The translations under genes were made by a program, and so were the position numbers. Of a stretch of DNA of 28,232 bases, positions 8,160 through 15,021 are shown in pieces. The stretch's first letter is position 1. Every line of letters starts with the position of its first letter. Below the pieces are notes generated by a model, which was not told the origin of the DNA, ran no database searches, and saw only the letters and a program-made list of their open reading frames with translations. The stretch comes from JBGSIZ01 sp041742255 (GTDB lineage: Bacteria > Pseudomonadota > Alphaproteobacteria > Rhodobacterales > Rhodobacteraceae), in the NCBI GenBank assembly GCA_041742255.1, contig JBGSIZ010000350.1, positions 1-28,232 of the forward strand. Reading direction: 5' to 3'.

Positions 8160-10024
8160 GCCGACCTTGCCGCCGCAAACTTTCGCAAGGTTGACATCAC
8201 CAGCATGAGCGCAGACGGCGTCATGCCATCAATCCGCGACGCCTGTGCGATGCTGGCGGGCCGAACCCGTGTCATTTTTGAGGCAAGTTCGGTCGACAGC
8301 CCCTGAATTGAGGCGTAGTCAACATCCTGAGGGATCAGCATATTTTCGTCGCGACGCAGGATTTCCACGTCTTTGGATTGACGCAGAATGTAGTTCGCAT
8401 AGAGCGCGTCCCGTTTAACCTGTTTGCGAATATCGGGTGCAATATCGGCGGCCCCGTCCCATGCGGTCAAAAGCTGTGCATCGTCAAATTCGTTGAGTTC
8501 CATCGCCTCTAGCAACGACCGGGTGGGTCCGTCGGGGTTGAGTGGCACGCCAAGGTCCGAAATCCGCCGCGCGGTTATGGTCTGTTGGCCCAGCGCGTCT
8601 TGGGCGGATGTCAGCGCGTCCATTTTGACGGAAAACGCGGACCAGCGTGGATCGGTGACGCATCCCACGTCCCGCCCGAACGCTGTAAGTCGTTGATCTG
8701 CATTGTCCGCCCGCAAAGACAGCCGGAATTCGGCGCGCGACGTGAACATGCGATAGGGTTCCGTGACGCCCCGCGTCACCAGATCGTCAATCATGACGCC
8801 GATATAGGACGATGTCCGACTGAACAGAATATCCGCCCCGCCCCGAGATTTTGACGCCGCGTTCAACCCGGCTACCATACCTTGTGCCGCTGCCTCCTCG
8901 TATCCGGTTGTTCCATTGATCTGCCCCGCCAGAAACAGGCCGGGCACATCCCGCAATTCCAGCGTTGGCCGGAGCGCGCGGGGATCAACATAGTCGTATT
9001 CAATCGCATAGCCCGGTTGCAGGATGACCGCGTTTTCAAGCCCGGCAATGGACCGGACATAGTCCACCTGAACATCCTGCGGCAGAGAGGTCGAGATGCC
9101 GTTGGGATAGATCGTATGGTCGTCAAGCCCTTCTGGCTCAAGGAAAATTTGGTGAGACGTCTTGTCGGCGAACCGCACCACTTTGTCCTCGATCGAGGGG
9201 CAATAGCGCGGCCCGATCCCTTCGATGTGACCGCCATACATGGCCGAACGGCCAAGGTTTTTCCGAATCACGTCGTGGGTCGCCTCGTTGGTATGCGTAA
9301 TGCCGCAAGAAATTTGACGGGCTGTGGGTTTGGTTGACAGGAACGAAAACAGCACCGGATCGTCGTCGCCCGGTTGCATGTCTAGAATGTCCCAGTTGAT
9401 TGTGCGTCCGTCCAAACGGGGCGGCGTCCCGGTCTTGAGCCGACCAAGCGGCAAACCGTAAGTGTCCAGCCGTTCCGCCATCCGCACGGACGGTTTATCC
9501 CCCATCCGGCCACCTGGCGATTTCAGATCCCCAATATGGATGACCCCCCGCAAGAACGTGCCCGCGGTCAGGATAACAGCCCGCGCGCGAAGGTATACGC
9601 CATCCGCCAGAACGACCCCGCAGACGCGCAAGCCATCCATCAATAAATCGACCGCCTCGCCCTCGACCACCGTCAGATTTGGTTGTGCGGCGGTTTCCTC
9701 TTGCATCCGGCGCCGGTAGATCGCCCGATCCGCCTGTGTGCGCGGCCCTTGGACCGCTGGCCCCTTTTTCCGGTTCAACAGCCGAAACTGAATGCCCGCA
9801 TCATCCGCAACCCGCCCCATCACGCCGTCCAGCGCATCAATTTCCCGCACAAGGTGACCCTTGCCCAAGCCACCAATCGCCGGATTGCAGGACATGACCC
9901 CTATGGAGGCACGCGTCAACGTGATGAGCGCCGTATTGGCCCCCATCCGCGCCGATGCGTGCGCCGCCTCTGCACCTGCATGGCCGCCGCCGATGACAAT
10001 GACGTCAAAGTTTGATTGTTTCAC
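8156..10024 (-). CDS. mnmG: MnmG (GidA), tRNA uridine-34 5-carboxymethylaminomethyl modification subunit
   Basis: MnmG is the FAD-dependent partner of MnmE that builds the cmnm5/mnm5 group on the wobble uridine of several tRNAs. The N-terminus carries the FAD dinucleotide-binding motif DVIVIGGGHAGAEAA, followed by SCNPAIGGLGKGHLVREIDALDG. The C-terminal helical tRNA-binding region follows. I take GTG 10022-10024 as the start (622 aa): AAGGAG lies 8 nt upstream, whereas the alternative in-frame GTG at 10031-10033 directly abuts that AAGGAG and would add only MFH. Both candidate starts lie in or beside a perfect parS palindrome. The 3' end overlaps rsmG by 4 nt. Confidence 0.95.
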   Translation of the reverse strand: MKQSNFDVIVIGGGHAGAEAAHASARMGANTALITLTRASIGVMSCNPAIGGLGKGHLVREIDALDGVMGRVADDAGIQFRLLNRKKGPAVQGPRTQADRAIYRRRMQEETAAQPNLTVVEGEAVDLLMDGLRVCGVVLADGVYLRARAVILTAGTFLRGVIHIGDLKSPGGRMGDKPSVRMAERLDTYGLPLGRLKTGTPPRLDGRTINWDILDMQPGDDDPVLFSFLSTKPTARQISCGITHTNEATHDVIRKNLGRSAMYGGHIEGIGPRYCPSIEDKVVRFADKTSHQIFLEPEGLDDHTIYPNGISTSLPQDVQVDYVRSIAGLENAVILQPGYAIEYDYVDPRALRPTLELRDVPGLFLAGQINGTTGYEEAAAQGMVAGLNAASKSRGGADILFSRTSSYIGVMIDDLVTRGVTEPYRMFTSRAEFRLSLRADNADQRLTAFGRDVGCVTDPRWSAFSVKMDALTSAQDALGQQTITARRISDLGVPLNPDGPTRSLLEAMELNEFDDAQLLTAWDGAADIAPDIRKQVKRDALYANYILRQSKDVEILRRDENMLIPQDVDYASIQGLSTELASKMTRVRPASIAQASRIDGMTPSALMLVMSTLRKFAAARSA

Positions 10025-10032
10025 GTGAAACA
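10017..10032. promoter_or_regulatory. parS site 2 (ParB-binding palindrome) at the mnmG translation start
   Basis: A second perfect TGTTTCACGTGAAACA, 1911 bp from parS site 1 and about 3.4 kb from the oriC centre. It falls between the mnmE stop codon and the mnmG coding region and contains the preferred mnmG GTG start. A loaded ParB clamp here would sit over an operon-internal ribosome-binding site. Confidence 0.93.
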
Positions 10033-10036
10033 CTCC

Positions 10037-11317
10037 TTACTTTCCGATGCAGAAGCTCGCGAAAATTTCGCCCAGAAGATCATCCACATCTATCCTTCCG
10101 ACCAGCGAGTCAACTGCCCGTATCGCTGTTCGGATATCCTCGGCCACAAGGTCGCTGGCTTGGTTTTGTTGCAAGCCCGTCACTGCGACCATCAGCGCGT
10201 CAGCCGCGCGCGCCATTGCCACGCGGTGGCGTTCCCGGACCGCGACCCCCACCGATGCCGCCCGGCCGCCCAGAACCGTTTGAAGATGCCCGATCAATGT
10301 GTCGATGCCCGCACCTGTCATCCCCGAAATGCCGCGCACGTCTGGCCCCGCAAGGTCAGATTTCGACATTAAAACAAGATCATCCGCCTGCCGGTCCATC
10401 GGCAATGGTTCGTCCCCAGCCACCAGAAATATCCGGATGTCCGCCCCAGCCGCCCTGTCCAGCGCCCGTGCGATCCCCATGCCTTCGACTACGTCCGCCG
10501 TTTCGCGGACCCCCGCCGTATCAAGGATTGTCACCGGCAACCCGCCAAGGTCCATCCGGACCTCGATCACGTCCCTCGTTGTTCCCGCATATTCCGATGT
10601 CAGTGCCGCATCACGACCTGCTAACCTGTTGAGAAGTGTGGATTTTCCCACGTTCGGCGCGCCGACAATCGCCACCTCGAATCCGTCCCGGATCCGTTCC
10701 GCAATCGCCGCCCCTTGTGCCTGTTCCTGAAGTTCGCGCACAACGACCACTAACAAATCGACCACCTCGGGCGTCACGTCCACGGGCACGTCTTCGTCTG
10801 CAAAGTCGATTGTCGCCTCGATCAAGGCTGCCGCCCGGATCAGGCGTTGTCGCCAACCATCCGCCTTGGCCCCCATCGCCCCGGTCAAAACCCGCACGGC
10901 CTGTTTGCGCTGCGCCTCGGTCTCGGCGTCGATGAGATCCGCCAGACCTTCGACTTGCGCCAGGTCCAGCCGACCGTTCTCAAGCGCCCGCCGCGTGAAT
11001 TCCCCTGCTTCAGCCATTCGAAGCCCCGGCAGGTTGCCCAGAACCCGCAGCACCTCTTTGACAATGGCCGCACTGCCATGCAAGTGCAGTTCCACGACCG
11101 GTTCGCCCGTAAAACTGCGCCCTTGGTCGAATGTCAGCACCAGCGCCTGATCAATCAGCCCACCTAGATCATCCCGGATTGCCCGCAGACCCCGCCCGTG
11201 AACCGGCAAGGCACCTGCAAGCGTTTCACCCGCTGCATGCGCACCCGGCCCCGACAATCGGACGACCGCGACGCCGGCCTTACCTTGGGCGGTCGCAAGG
11301 GCAAAGATTGTGTCCAT
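10037..11317 (-). CDS. mnmE: MnmE (TrmE), tRNA modification GTPase
   Basis: MnmE is the GTPase partner of MnmG in wobble-uridine modification and binds the formyl-folate cofactor in its N-terminal domain. In order: N-terminal tetrahydrofolate-binding domain (about 1-115), helical domain, and an inserted G domain with G1 GAPNVGKST (219-227), TTRD (246-249) and DTAG (266-269). The C-terminus ends in the invariant CIGK. The G4 position reads SKSD (318-321) rather than NKxD. The 426-aa length is normal. Start ATG 11315-11317 lies 16 nt after rho; the stop is 3-12 nt before the possible mnmG starts. Confidence 0.96.
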   Translation of the reverse strand: MDTIFALATAQGKAGVAVVRLSGPGAHAAGETLAGALPVHGRGLRAIRDDLGGLIDQALVLTFDQGRSFTGEPVVELHLHGSAAIVKEVLRVLGNLPGLRMAEAGEFTRRALENGRLDLAQVEGLADLIDAETEAQRKQAVRVLTGAMGAKADGWRQRLIRAAALIEATIDFADEDVPVDVTPEVVDLLVVVVRELQEQAQGAAIAERIRDGFEVAIVGAPNVGKSTLLNRLAGRDAALTSEYAGTTRDVIEVRMDLGGLPVTILDTAGVRETADVVEGMGIARALDRAAGADIRIFLVAGDEPLPMDRQADDLVLMSKSDLAGPDVRGISGMTGAGIDTLIGHLQTVLGGRAASVGVAVRERHRVAMARAADALMVAVTGLQQNQASDLVAEDIRTAIRAVDSLVGRIDVDDLLGEIFASFCIGK

Positions 11318-11333
11318 GCACCGGCGATCCCGG

Positions 11334-12608
11334 TTAGCTGTTCATGGAGTCGAAGAAGTCCGAATTCGTCTTGGTCTGTTTCAGCTTGGAAATCAGGAAT
11401 TCGATCGCGTCCGTCGTCCCCATCGGATTCAGAATCCGCCGCAAAACATAGGTTTTCTGCAGGTCGATCTTGTCCACCAACAGATCCTCTTTGCGCGTCC
11501 CGGATTTCAGGATGTCCATGGCCGGGAAAACCCGTTTGTCCGCCACTTTGCGGTCCAGCACGATCTCGCTGTTGCCCGTTCCCTTGAATTCTTCAAAGAT
11601 CACCTCGTCCATGCGGCTGCCGGTATCAATCAGCGCCGTGGCGATGATGGTCAGCGATCCGCCTTCTTCGATGTTCCGCGCCGCCCCAAAGAACCGCTTG
11701 GGCCGCTGCAACGCGTTGGCGTCCACGCCCCCGGTCAGAACCTTGCCCGACGATGGCACAACCGTGTTGAACGCCCGCCCAAGCCGCGTGATGCTGTCCA
11801 GCAGGATCACTACATCCCGCTTGTGTTCCACCAGCCGCTTGGCCTTTTCGATCACCATTTCAGCCACTGCGACGTGCCGCGTCGCCGGCTCGTCGAATGT
11901 CGACGACACCACTTCGCCTTTGACCGACCGCTGCATGTCCGTGACCTCTTCGGGCCGTTCGTCAATCAACAGCACGATCAGGTAACATTCCGGGTGATTG
12001 GTCGCGATGGAGTTGGCGATGTTCTGCAGCAGAACCGTTTTCCCCGTCCGCGGCGGTGCCACGATCAACCCCCGCTGCCCCTTGCCGATGGGCGACACAA
12101 GGTCGATGATCCGTGCTGACCGATCCTTGATCGTCGGATCGTCTTCGATTTCCATCTTCAGCCGTTCTTCTGGATACAGCGGCGTCAGGTTTTCAAACGC
12201 CACCTTGTGCTTGGCCTTTTCCGGGTCTTCAAAATTGATCGTCTCAACCGAGGTCAGCGCGAAATAGCGTTCGCTGTCATTGGGTTCCCGCATCACCCCG
12301 TCAACCGTATCCCCCGTCCGCATCGAATATTGCCGGATCATTTCCGGGCTGACGTAGATGTCATCAGGCCCCGGCAGATAGTTCGCCTCGGGGCTGCGCA
12401 AGAAGCCGAACCCGTCCTGCAACACTTCCAGAACCCCGTCCCCCCCGATGATCCATTCTTCATCCGCCCGTTCCCGCAGGATCGAGAACATCATGTCCCC
12501 TTTGCGCATGGTGGATGCGTTTTCGATCTCCAGCTCTTCGGCCATCGCCAAGAGGTCTTTGGGGCTTTTTGCCTTGAGGTCGGCAAGGTTCAGGCGGTGT
12601 TCGGACAT
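11334..12608 (-). CDS. rho: Transcription termination factor Rho
   Basis: Rho is the hexameric RNA helicase that terminates transcription at C-rich untranslated RNA. The N-terminal Rho domain (about 1-45), the cold-shock-like RNA-binding part with GFGFLR (66-71), the Walker A APPRTGKT (184-191) and the Q/R-loop ATPase core (LLDSITRLGRAFN) are all present. The length of 424 aa is normal. The ATG at 12606-12608 has AGGGA 6 nt upstream, and a good promoter lies at 12694-12722. It appears to be the first gene of the run continuing through mnmE to parB. Few intrinsic terminators are visible in this window, consistent with reliance on Rho. Confidence 0.97.
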   Translation of the reverse strand: MSEHRLNLADLKAKSPKDLLAMAEELEIENASTMRKGDMMFSILRERADEEWIIGGDGVLEVLQDGFGFLRSPEANYLPGPDDIYVSPEMIRQYSMRTGDTVDGVMREPNDSERYFALTSVETINFEDPEKAKHKVAFENLTPLYPEERLKMEIEDDPTIKDRSARIIDLVSPIGKGQRGLIVAPPRTGKTVLLQNIANSIATNHPECYLIVLLIDERPEEVTDMQRSVKGEVVSSTFDEPATRHVAVAEMVIEKAKRLVEHKRDVVILLDSITRLGRAFNTVVPSSGKVLTGGVDANALQRPKRFFGAARNIEEGGSLTIIATALIDTGSRMDEVIFEEFKGTGNSEIVLDRKVADKRVFPAMDILKSGTRKEDLLVDKIDLQKTYVLRRILNPMGTTDAIEFLISKLKQTKTNSDFFDSMNS

Positions 12609-12693
12609 GCGGTATCCCTGTCATGGCCGCGCCCAGCGCAGCCAGAGGTGTGTTTATGGATCGGAGCCACCATCCCGGACGGGAGGCATGCGT

Positions 12694-12722
12694 CTGATAG
12701 GCCCTGCGCCTGATCCTGTCAA
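12694..12722 (-). promoter_or_regulatory. Predicted sigma70-type promoter of rho (and the downstream mnmE-parB run)
   Basis: On the minus strand a perfect -35 TTGACA (12717-12722), a 17-nt spacer and a -10 TATCAG (12694-12699, 4 of 6). The predicted start near 12687 leaves a 5' leader of about 80 nt before the rho ATG. rho leaders are often autoregulated by Rho itself. Confidence 0.55.
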
Positions 12723-12741
12723 TCTGCCCCGGATCACTGCC

Positions 12742-13191
12742 TTAGAACGGCCGCACGATCACCATGACCACAATCACCAGCATCAACACTGTCGGCACCT
12801 CGTTGGCCAGCCGATACGTCCGCCCCGTCCGTGTGTTTTCGCCCCGTTCAAAGTCCTTGCACCGCGCCCCCAGCCATCCATGCATCCCCGTCATCGCGAT
12901 CACTGACCCCAATTTGATCCACGACCACGCCAACCCCCAGTCAAACGCCCCCATCCCGATCAGGATCAGACCGAACACCCAGCTGGATATCATCGCCGGA
13001 GTCATGATCAGCTTGAGAAGTTTGCTTTCCATCACCTGAAACGTCTGATCCAGTTCTGACCCGACTGCTGCTGTTTCCGCATGATACACGAACAGCCGTG
13101 GCAGATAGAACATGCCCGCCATCCACGAAATCACCGACACCACATGCCCGACCTTGATCCAAGGATAGGCCCCTGCCAGAAACTCCTGCAT
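12742..13191 (-). CDS. hemJ: HemJ-type protoporphyrinogen IX oxidase (UPF0093 membrane protein)
   Basis: HemJ oxidises protoporphyrinogen IX to protoporphyrin IX, the penultimate step of heme b synthesis, in the inner membrane, in bacteria lacking HemG or HemY. The 149-aa product has about four membrane helices and the family pattern W-x-K-x-x-H near the N-terminus (Trp11, Lys13, His16), then SWMAGMFYLPRLFVYH and the GxxGxWLGARCKDF-like region. The ATG has GGGGAG a few nt upstream. It is the last gene before oriC on this side. In many Rhodobacterales hemE or hemH is nearby; neither is here. Confidence 0.93.
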   Translation of the reverse strand: MQEFLAGAYPWIKVGHVVSVISWMAGMFYLPRLFVYHAETAAVGSELDQTFQVMESKLLKLIMTPAMISSWVFGLILIGMGAFDWGLAWSWIKLGSVIAMTGMHGWLGARCKDFERGENTRTGRTYRLANEVPTVLMLVIVVMVIVRPF

Positions 13192-13205
13192 TCCGCTCCC
13201 CCTGC

Positions 13206-13245
13206 TTTCTTTCTTACTTAAATAAAGATTAAAGATAGAAAGAAA
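13206..13245. repeat. Inverted repeat in the left AT-rich part of oriC / hemJ leader
   Basis: TTTCTTTCT (13206-13214) and AGAAAGAAA (13237-13245) are perfect 9-bp inverted arms around a 22-nt AT-rich centre that holds the TTAA-N7-TTAA motif. On the minus strand it would lie in the hemJ leader. It may be a strand-opening element or a leader hairpin. Confidence 0.5.
13218..13232. promoter_or_regulatory. CtrA-type binding motif TTAA-N7-TTAA
   Basis: TTAA (13218-13221), seven bases, TTAA (13229-13232), an exact match to the full CtrA consensus of alphaproteobacteria. It lies in the AT-rich origin region, where such matches are more likely by chance. In Caulobacter, CtrA sites at oriC block initiation; whether this holds here is inference. 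Confidence 0.4.
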
Positions 13246-13263
13246 AGATGATGTTGTTTGTCG

Positions 13264-13272
13264 CGTGGATAA
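13264..13272 (-). other. DnaA box (TTATCCACG)
   Basis: Reads TTATCCACG on the minus strand, one mismatch from TTATCCACA. It lies at the right edge of the first AT-rich segment of oriC. Confidence 0.65.
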
Positions 13273-13299
13273 CTTGGGGTTTTCATGAAATCCCCCGGA

Positions 13300-13308
13300 T
13301 CATCCACA
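13300..13308 (+). other. DnaA box (TCATCCACA)
   Basis: One mismatch from TTATCCACA, just before the main AT-rich segment. Inverted relative to the box at 13264. Confidence 0.6.
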
Positions 13309-13358
13309 GGCCGGCGGTTTTTTCACGATTGATTATTTACCAATCAGAGAATTTTAAG

Positions 13359-13370
13359 TGAATATATTCA
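13359..13370. repeat. 12-bp perfect palindrome in the main AT-rich segment of oriC
   Basis: TGAATATATTCA is a perfect palindrome at the centre of the most AT-rich stretch (13315-13400), flanked by TTTTAAG and ATAGTTTAC. It is a candidate unwinding element or protein site. I do not recognise the factor. Confidence 0.5.
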
Positions 13371-13449
13371 ATAGTTTACTCCAGAAGATTTTTCTCAATG
13401 CTCTCTTGAGTCTTCCCGTTCTGCTGTTCCCGCCCCGAGTCGTCCCCAG

Positions 13450-13463
13450 CCTTGGTTTATCCA
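13450..13463 (+). repeat. Direct repeat CCTTGGTTTATCCA, copy 1 (DnaA-box-containing)
   Basis: The 14-bp sequence CCTTGGTTTATCCA recurs exactly at 13577-13590. This copy continues as a weak DnaA box (TTATCCATG, 13457-13465, two mismatches). The inverted TTATCCTGT (13471-13479) and the direct TTATCCCGG (13499-13507) follow within 45 bp. Confidence 0.6.
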
Positions 13464-13576
13464 TGTCCACACAGGATAACCGGGTCGCCTGTCCCTGGTT
13501 ATCCCGGCCCATTGCCCGTCCGCGGACATATCCCTAAAACGATCACACCTTGTCCGGCAATTGTCCCGGTCTTTAC

Positions 13577-13592
13577 CCTTGGTTTATCCACA
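13577..13592 (+). repeat. Direct repeat copy 2 with a perfect DnaA box overlapping the maf start codon
   Basis: CCTTGGTTTATCCA (13577-13590) continues into the perfect DnaA box TTATCCACA (13584-13592), whose last A is the A of the maf ATG. No Shine-Dalgarno is visible in the 20 nt before that ATG. Bound DnaA would cover the maf initiation site at the DNA level. Confidence 0.75.
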
Positions 13593-14191
13593 TGGCGTTT
13601 CCGCTTGTTCTGGCCTCCACCTCGCCCATTCGGGCGCAGTTGTTGCGTGCTGCCGGGCTTGAGATTGACACTGTTCCCCCGCGTGTGGACGAGGAGGCCA
13701 TTCGTCTTGCTCTTGAGGCTGGCGGCGCTGGACCCCGCGATTTTGCCGACGCTTTGGCCGAAATGAAAGCCCGCAAGGTTGCCGAGAAATTTGCTGACCG
13801 TGTGGTTTTGGGCTGCGATCAGGTGTTGGAGTTCAAGGGCCGCGCCCTGTCCAAGGTGGCGACCCGCGATGCTGCCGCCGATCTGTTGGCGCAGTTGTCC
13901 GGCCAGACCCACACCCTGTTGTCCGCCGCCGTTGTGTATGAAAACGCCCGCCCGGTTTGGCGCACTGTTGCTACTGTCCGTCTGACCATGCATCCCCTGA
14001 CCCCCGCCGAGATTGACACCTATCTGGACCGCGTCTGGCCCGATGTGGCCGGGGCCGTCGGGTGCTACATGCTGGAGGCCGAAGGCGCCCGGTTGTTTTC
14101 CGCAATCGAGGGCGATTATTTCACCGTTCTGGGCCTGCCTCTGTTGCCCCTCTTGTCTTACTTTCGCCAACGCGCAATCTTTGCCCTATGA
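13592..14191 (+). CDS. maf: Maf family nucleoside-triphosphate pyrophosphatase
   Basis: Maf proteins hydrolyse non-standard or excess nucleotides (dTTP/UTP in YhdE types, m7GTP in YceF types) and were first linked to septum inhibition. The 199-aa product starts MAFPLVLASTSPIR, with the family SxSxxR motif at residues 9-14, then the DEEAIR segment and GCDQVLEFKGR. The GCDQ form resembles the YceF subgroup more than the ADT form of YhdE; substrate assignment is inference. The ATG at 13592 abuts oriC. An upstream TTG frame opening from 13550 would run through the origin and lacks homology. The stop overlaps the aroE ATG by 4 nt. Confidence 0.93.
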   Translation: MAFPLVLASTSPIRAQLLRAAGLEIDTVPPRVDEEAIRLALEAGGAGPRDFADALAEMKARKVAEKFADRVVLGCDQVLEFKGRALSKVATRDAAADLLAQLSGQTHTLLSAAVVYENARPVWRTVATVRLTMHPLTPAEIDTYLDRVWPDVAGAVGCYMLEAEGARLFSAIEGDYFTVLGLPLLPLLSYFRQRAIFAL

Positions 14192-15021
14192 CCGATCATC
14201 GCATCCCATTGGCTGGCGTTCTGGGCAATCCTGTTGCCCATTCCCGTTCCCCGCGGTTGCACCGTCATTGGCTGCGCAAATATGGCATATCGGGCGATTA
14301 TGTCCCGCTGCATGTTGAGACTGACAATCTGGAACAGGTGTTGCGCACCTTGCCCAAGATGGGGTTTGTCGGCTGTAATATTACCATACCCCACAAGGTC
14401 GCCGCCTTGCATCTGGCCGACAAGATCACCGACCGCGCCACGTTGATCGGGGCCGCCAACACGTTGATCTTTCGCAAGGATGGCACGATTCACGCCGATA
14501 ATACAGATGGTTACGGGTTTGTGGCCAATTTGCGCGCCGGTGCCCCCGGATGGCGTCCCGATGCCGGACCCGCCGTGGTTCTGGGTGCTGGGGGGGCTGC
14601 GCGCGCTGTTATTGCGTCTTTGCTGGAGGTGGGGGTTCGCGAGGTTTTGCTGACCAATCGCACCCGTCCGAAGTCGGACGCCCTGCAATCCGAATTTGGC
14701 ACTCGCGTTCATGTTATCGATTGGGTGCAGGCCGGGAATCTGATGGAAGAAGCCGCGACCGTGGTGAATACCACGTCATTGGGCATGACCGGGGCCGCCG
14801 AATTTCGCGTGCCGCTGGATGGGTTGCGCCCCGGCACCGTTGTCACCGATCTGGTGTATTCCCCGCTGCGCACAAGGCTGTTGATCGAGGCCGAGGCCGC
14901 TGGGTGCGTCACTGTGGATGGGTTGGGGATGCTGATCCATCAGGCCGTTCCCGCCTTTGAACGCTGGTTTGGGGTCCGTCCCGAGGTTGATGACGACACC
15001 CGCGCGGCGGTTCTGGCGTGA
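14188..15021 (+). CDS. aroE: Shikimate dehydrogenase (NADP+)
   Basis: AroE reduces 3-dehydroshikimate to shikimate with NADPH in aromatic amino acid and chorismate synthesis. Seen: GNPVAHSRSPRLH (substrate-binding serines near residues 19-21), NITIPHK with catalytic Lys70, NTDGYG with Asp107, and the Rossmann loop GAGGAARAV near residue 135. The length of 277 aa is typical. The frame extends upstream to 14062, but the ATG at 14188, overlapping the maf stop as ATGA, is the natural start. The stop overlaps the coaE GTG by 4 nt. Confidence 0.96.
   Translation: MTDHRIPLAGVLGNPVAHSRSPRLHRHWLRKYGISGDYVPLHVETDNLEQVLRTLPKMGFVGCNITIPHKVAALHLADKITDRATLIGAANTLIFRKDGTIHADNTDGYGFVANLRAGAPGWRPDAGPAVVLGAGGAARAVIASLLEVGVREVLLTNRTRPKSDALQSEFGTRVHVIDWVQAGNLMEEAATVVNTTSLGMTGAAEFRVPLDGLRPGTVVTDLVYSPLRTRLLIEAEAAGCVTVDGLGMLIHQAVPAFERWFGVRPEVDDDTRAAVLA

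Larger units (their letters stand above)
13192..13591. other. Putative chromosomal replication origin (oriC)
   Basis: A 400-bp gene-free gap between divergent hemJ and maf, conspicuously richer in A+T than its surroundings. Two AT-rich stretches (13205-13260 and 13315-13400) are candidate unwinding elements. Six DnaA-box-like TTATCC motifs flank them: 13264-13272 (-), 13300-13308 (+, TCATCCACA), 13457-13465 (+), 13471-13479 (-), 13499-13507 (+) and 13584-13592 (+, perfect TTATCCACA). GAGTC methylation sites (GANTC class, CcrM) are at 13408-13412 and 13437-13441, and a CtrA-type TTAA-N7-TTAA is at 13218-13232. Genes on both sides point away, and parABS is within 8 kb. No translatable gene is seen in the gap. 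Confidence 0.85.

Noticed and set aside
12672..12686. TCCCG-GA-CGGGA inverted repeat between hemJ and rho as a terminator
   Set aside because: The loop is only 2 nt and no T-run follows on the minus strand.
13550..13591. Upstream TTG start for maf at 13550
   Set aside because: Translation of this part has no homology to Maf and lies inside the DnaA-box region.
13192..13591. A small gene or ncRNA in the hemJ-maf gap
   Set aside because: No frame with plausible start, ribosome-binding site and coding character; the DnaA-box content explains the gap as an origin.
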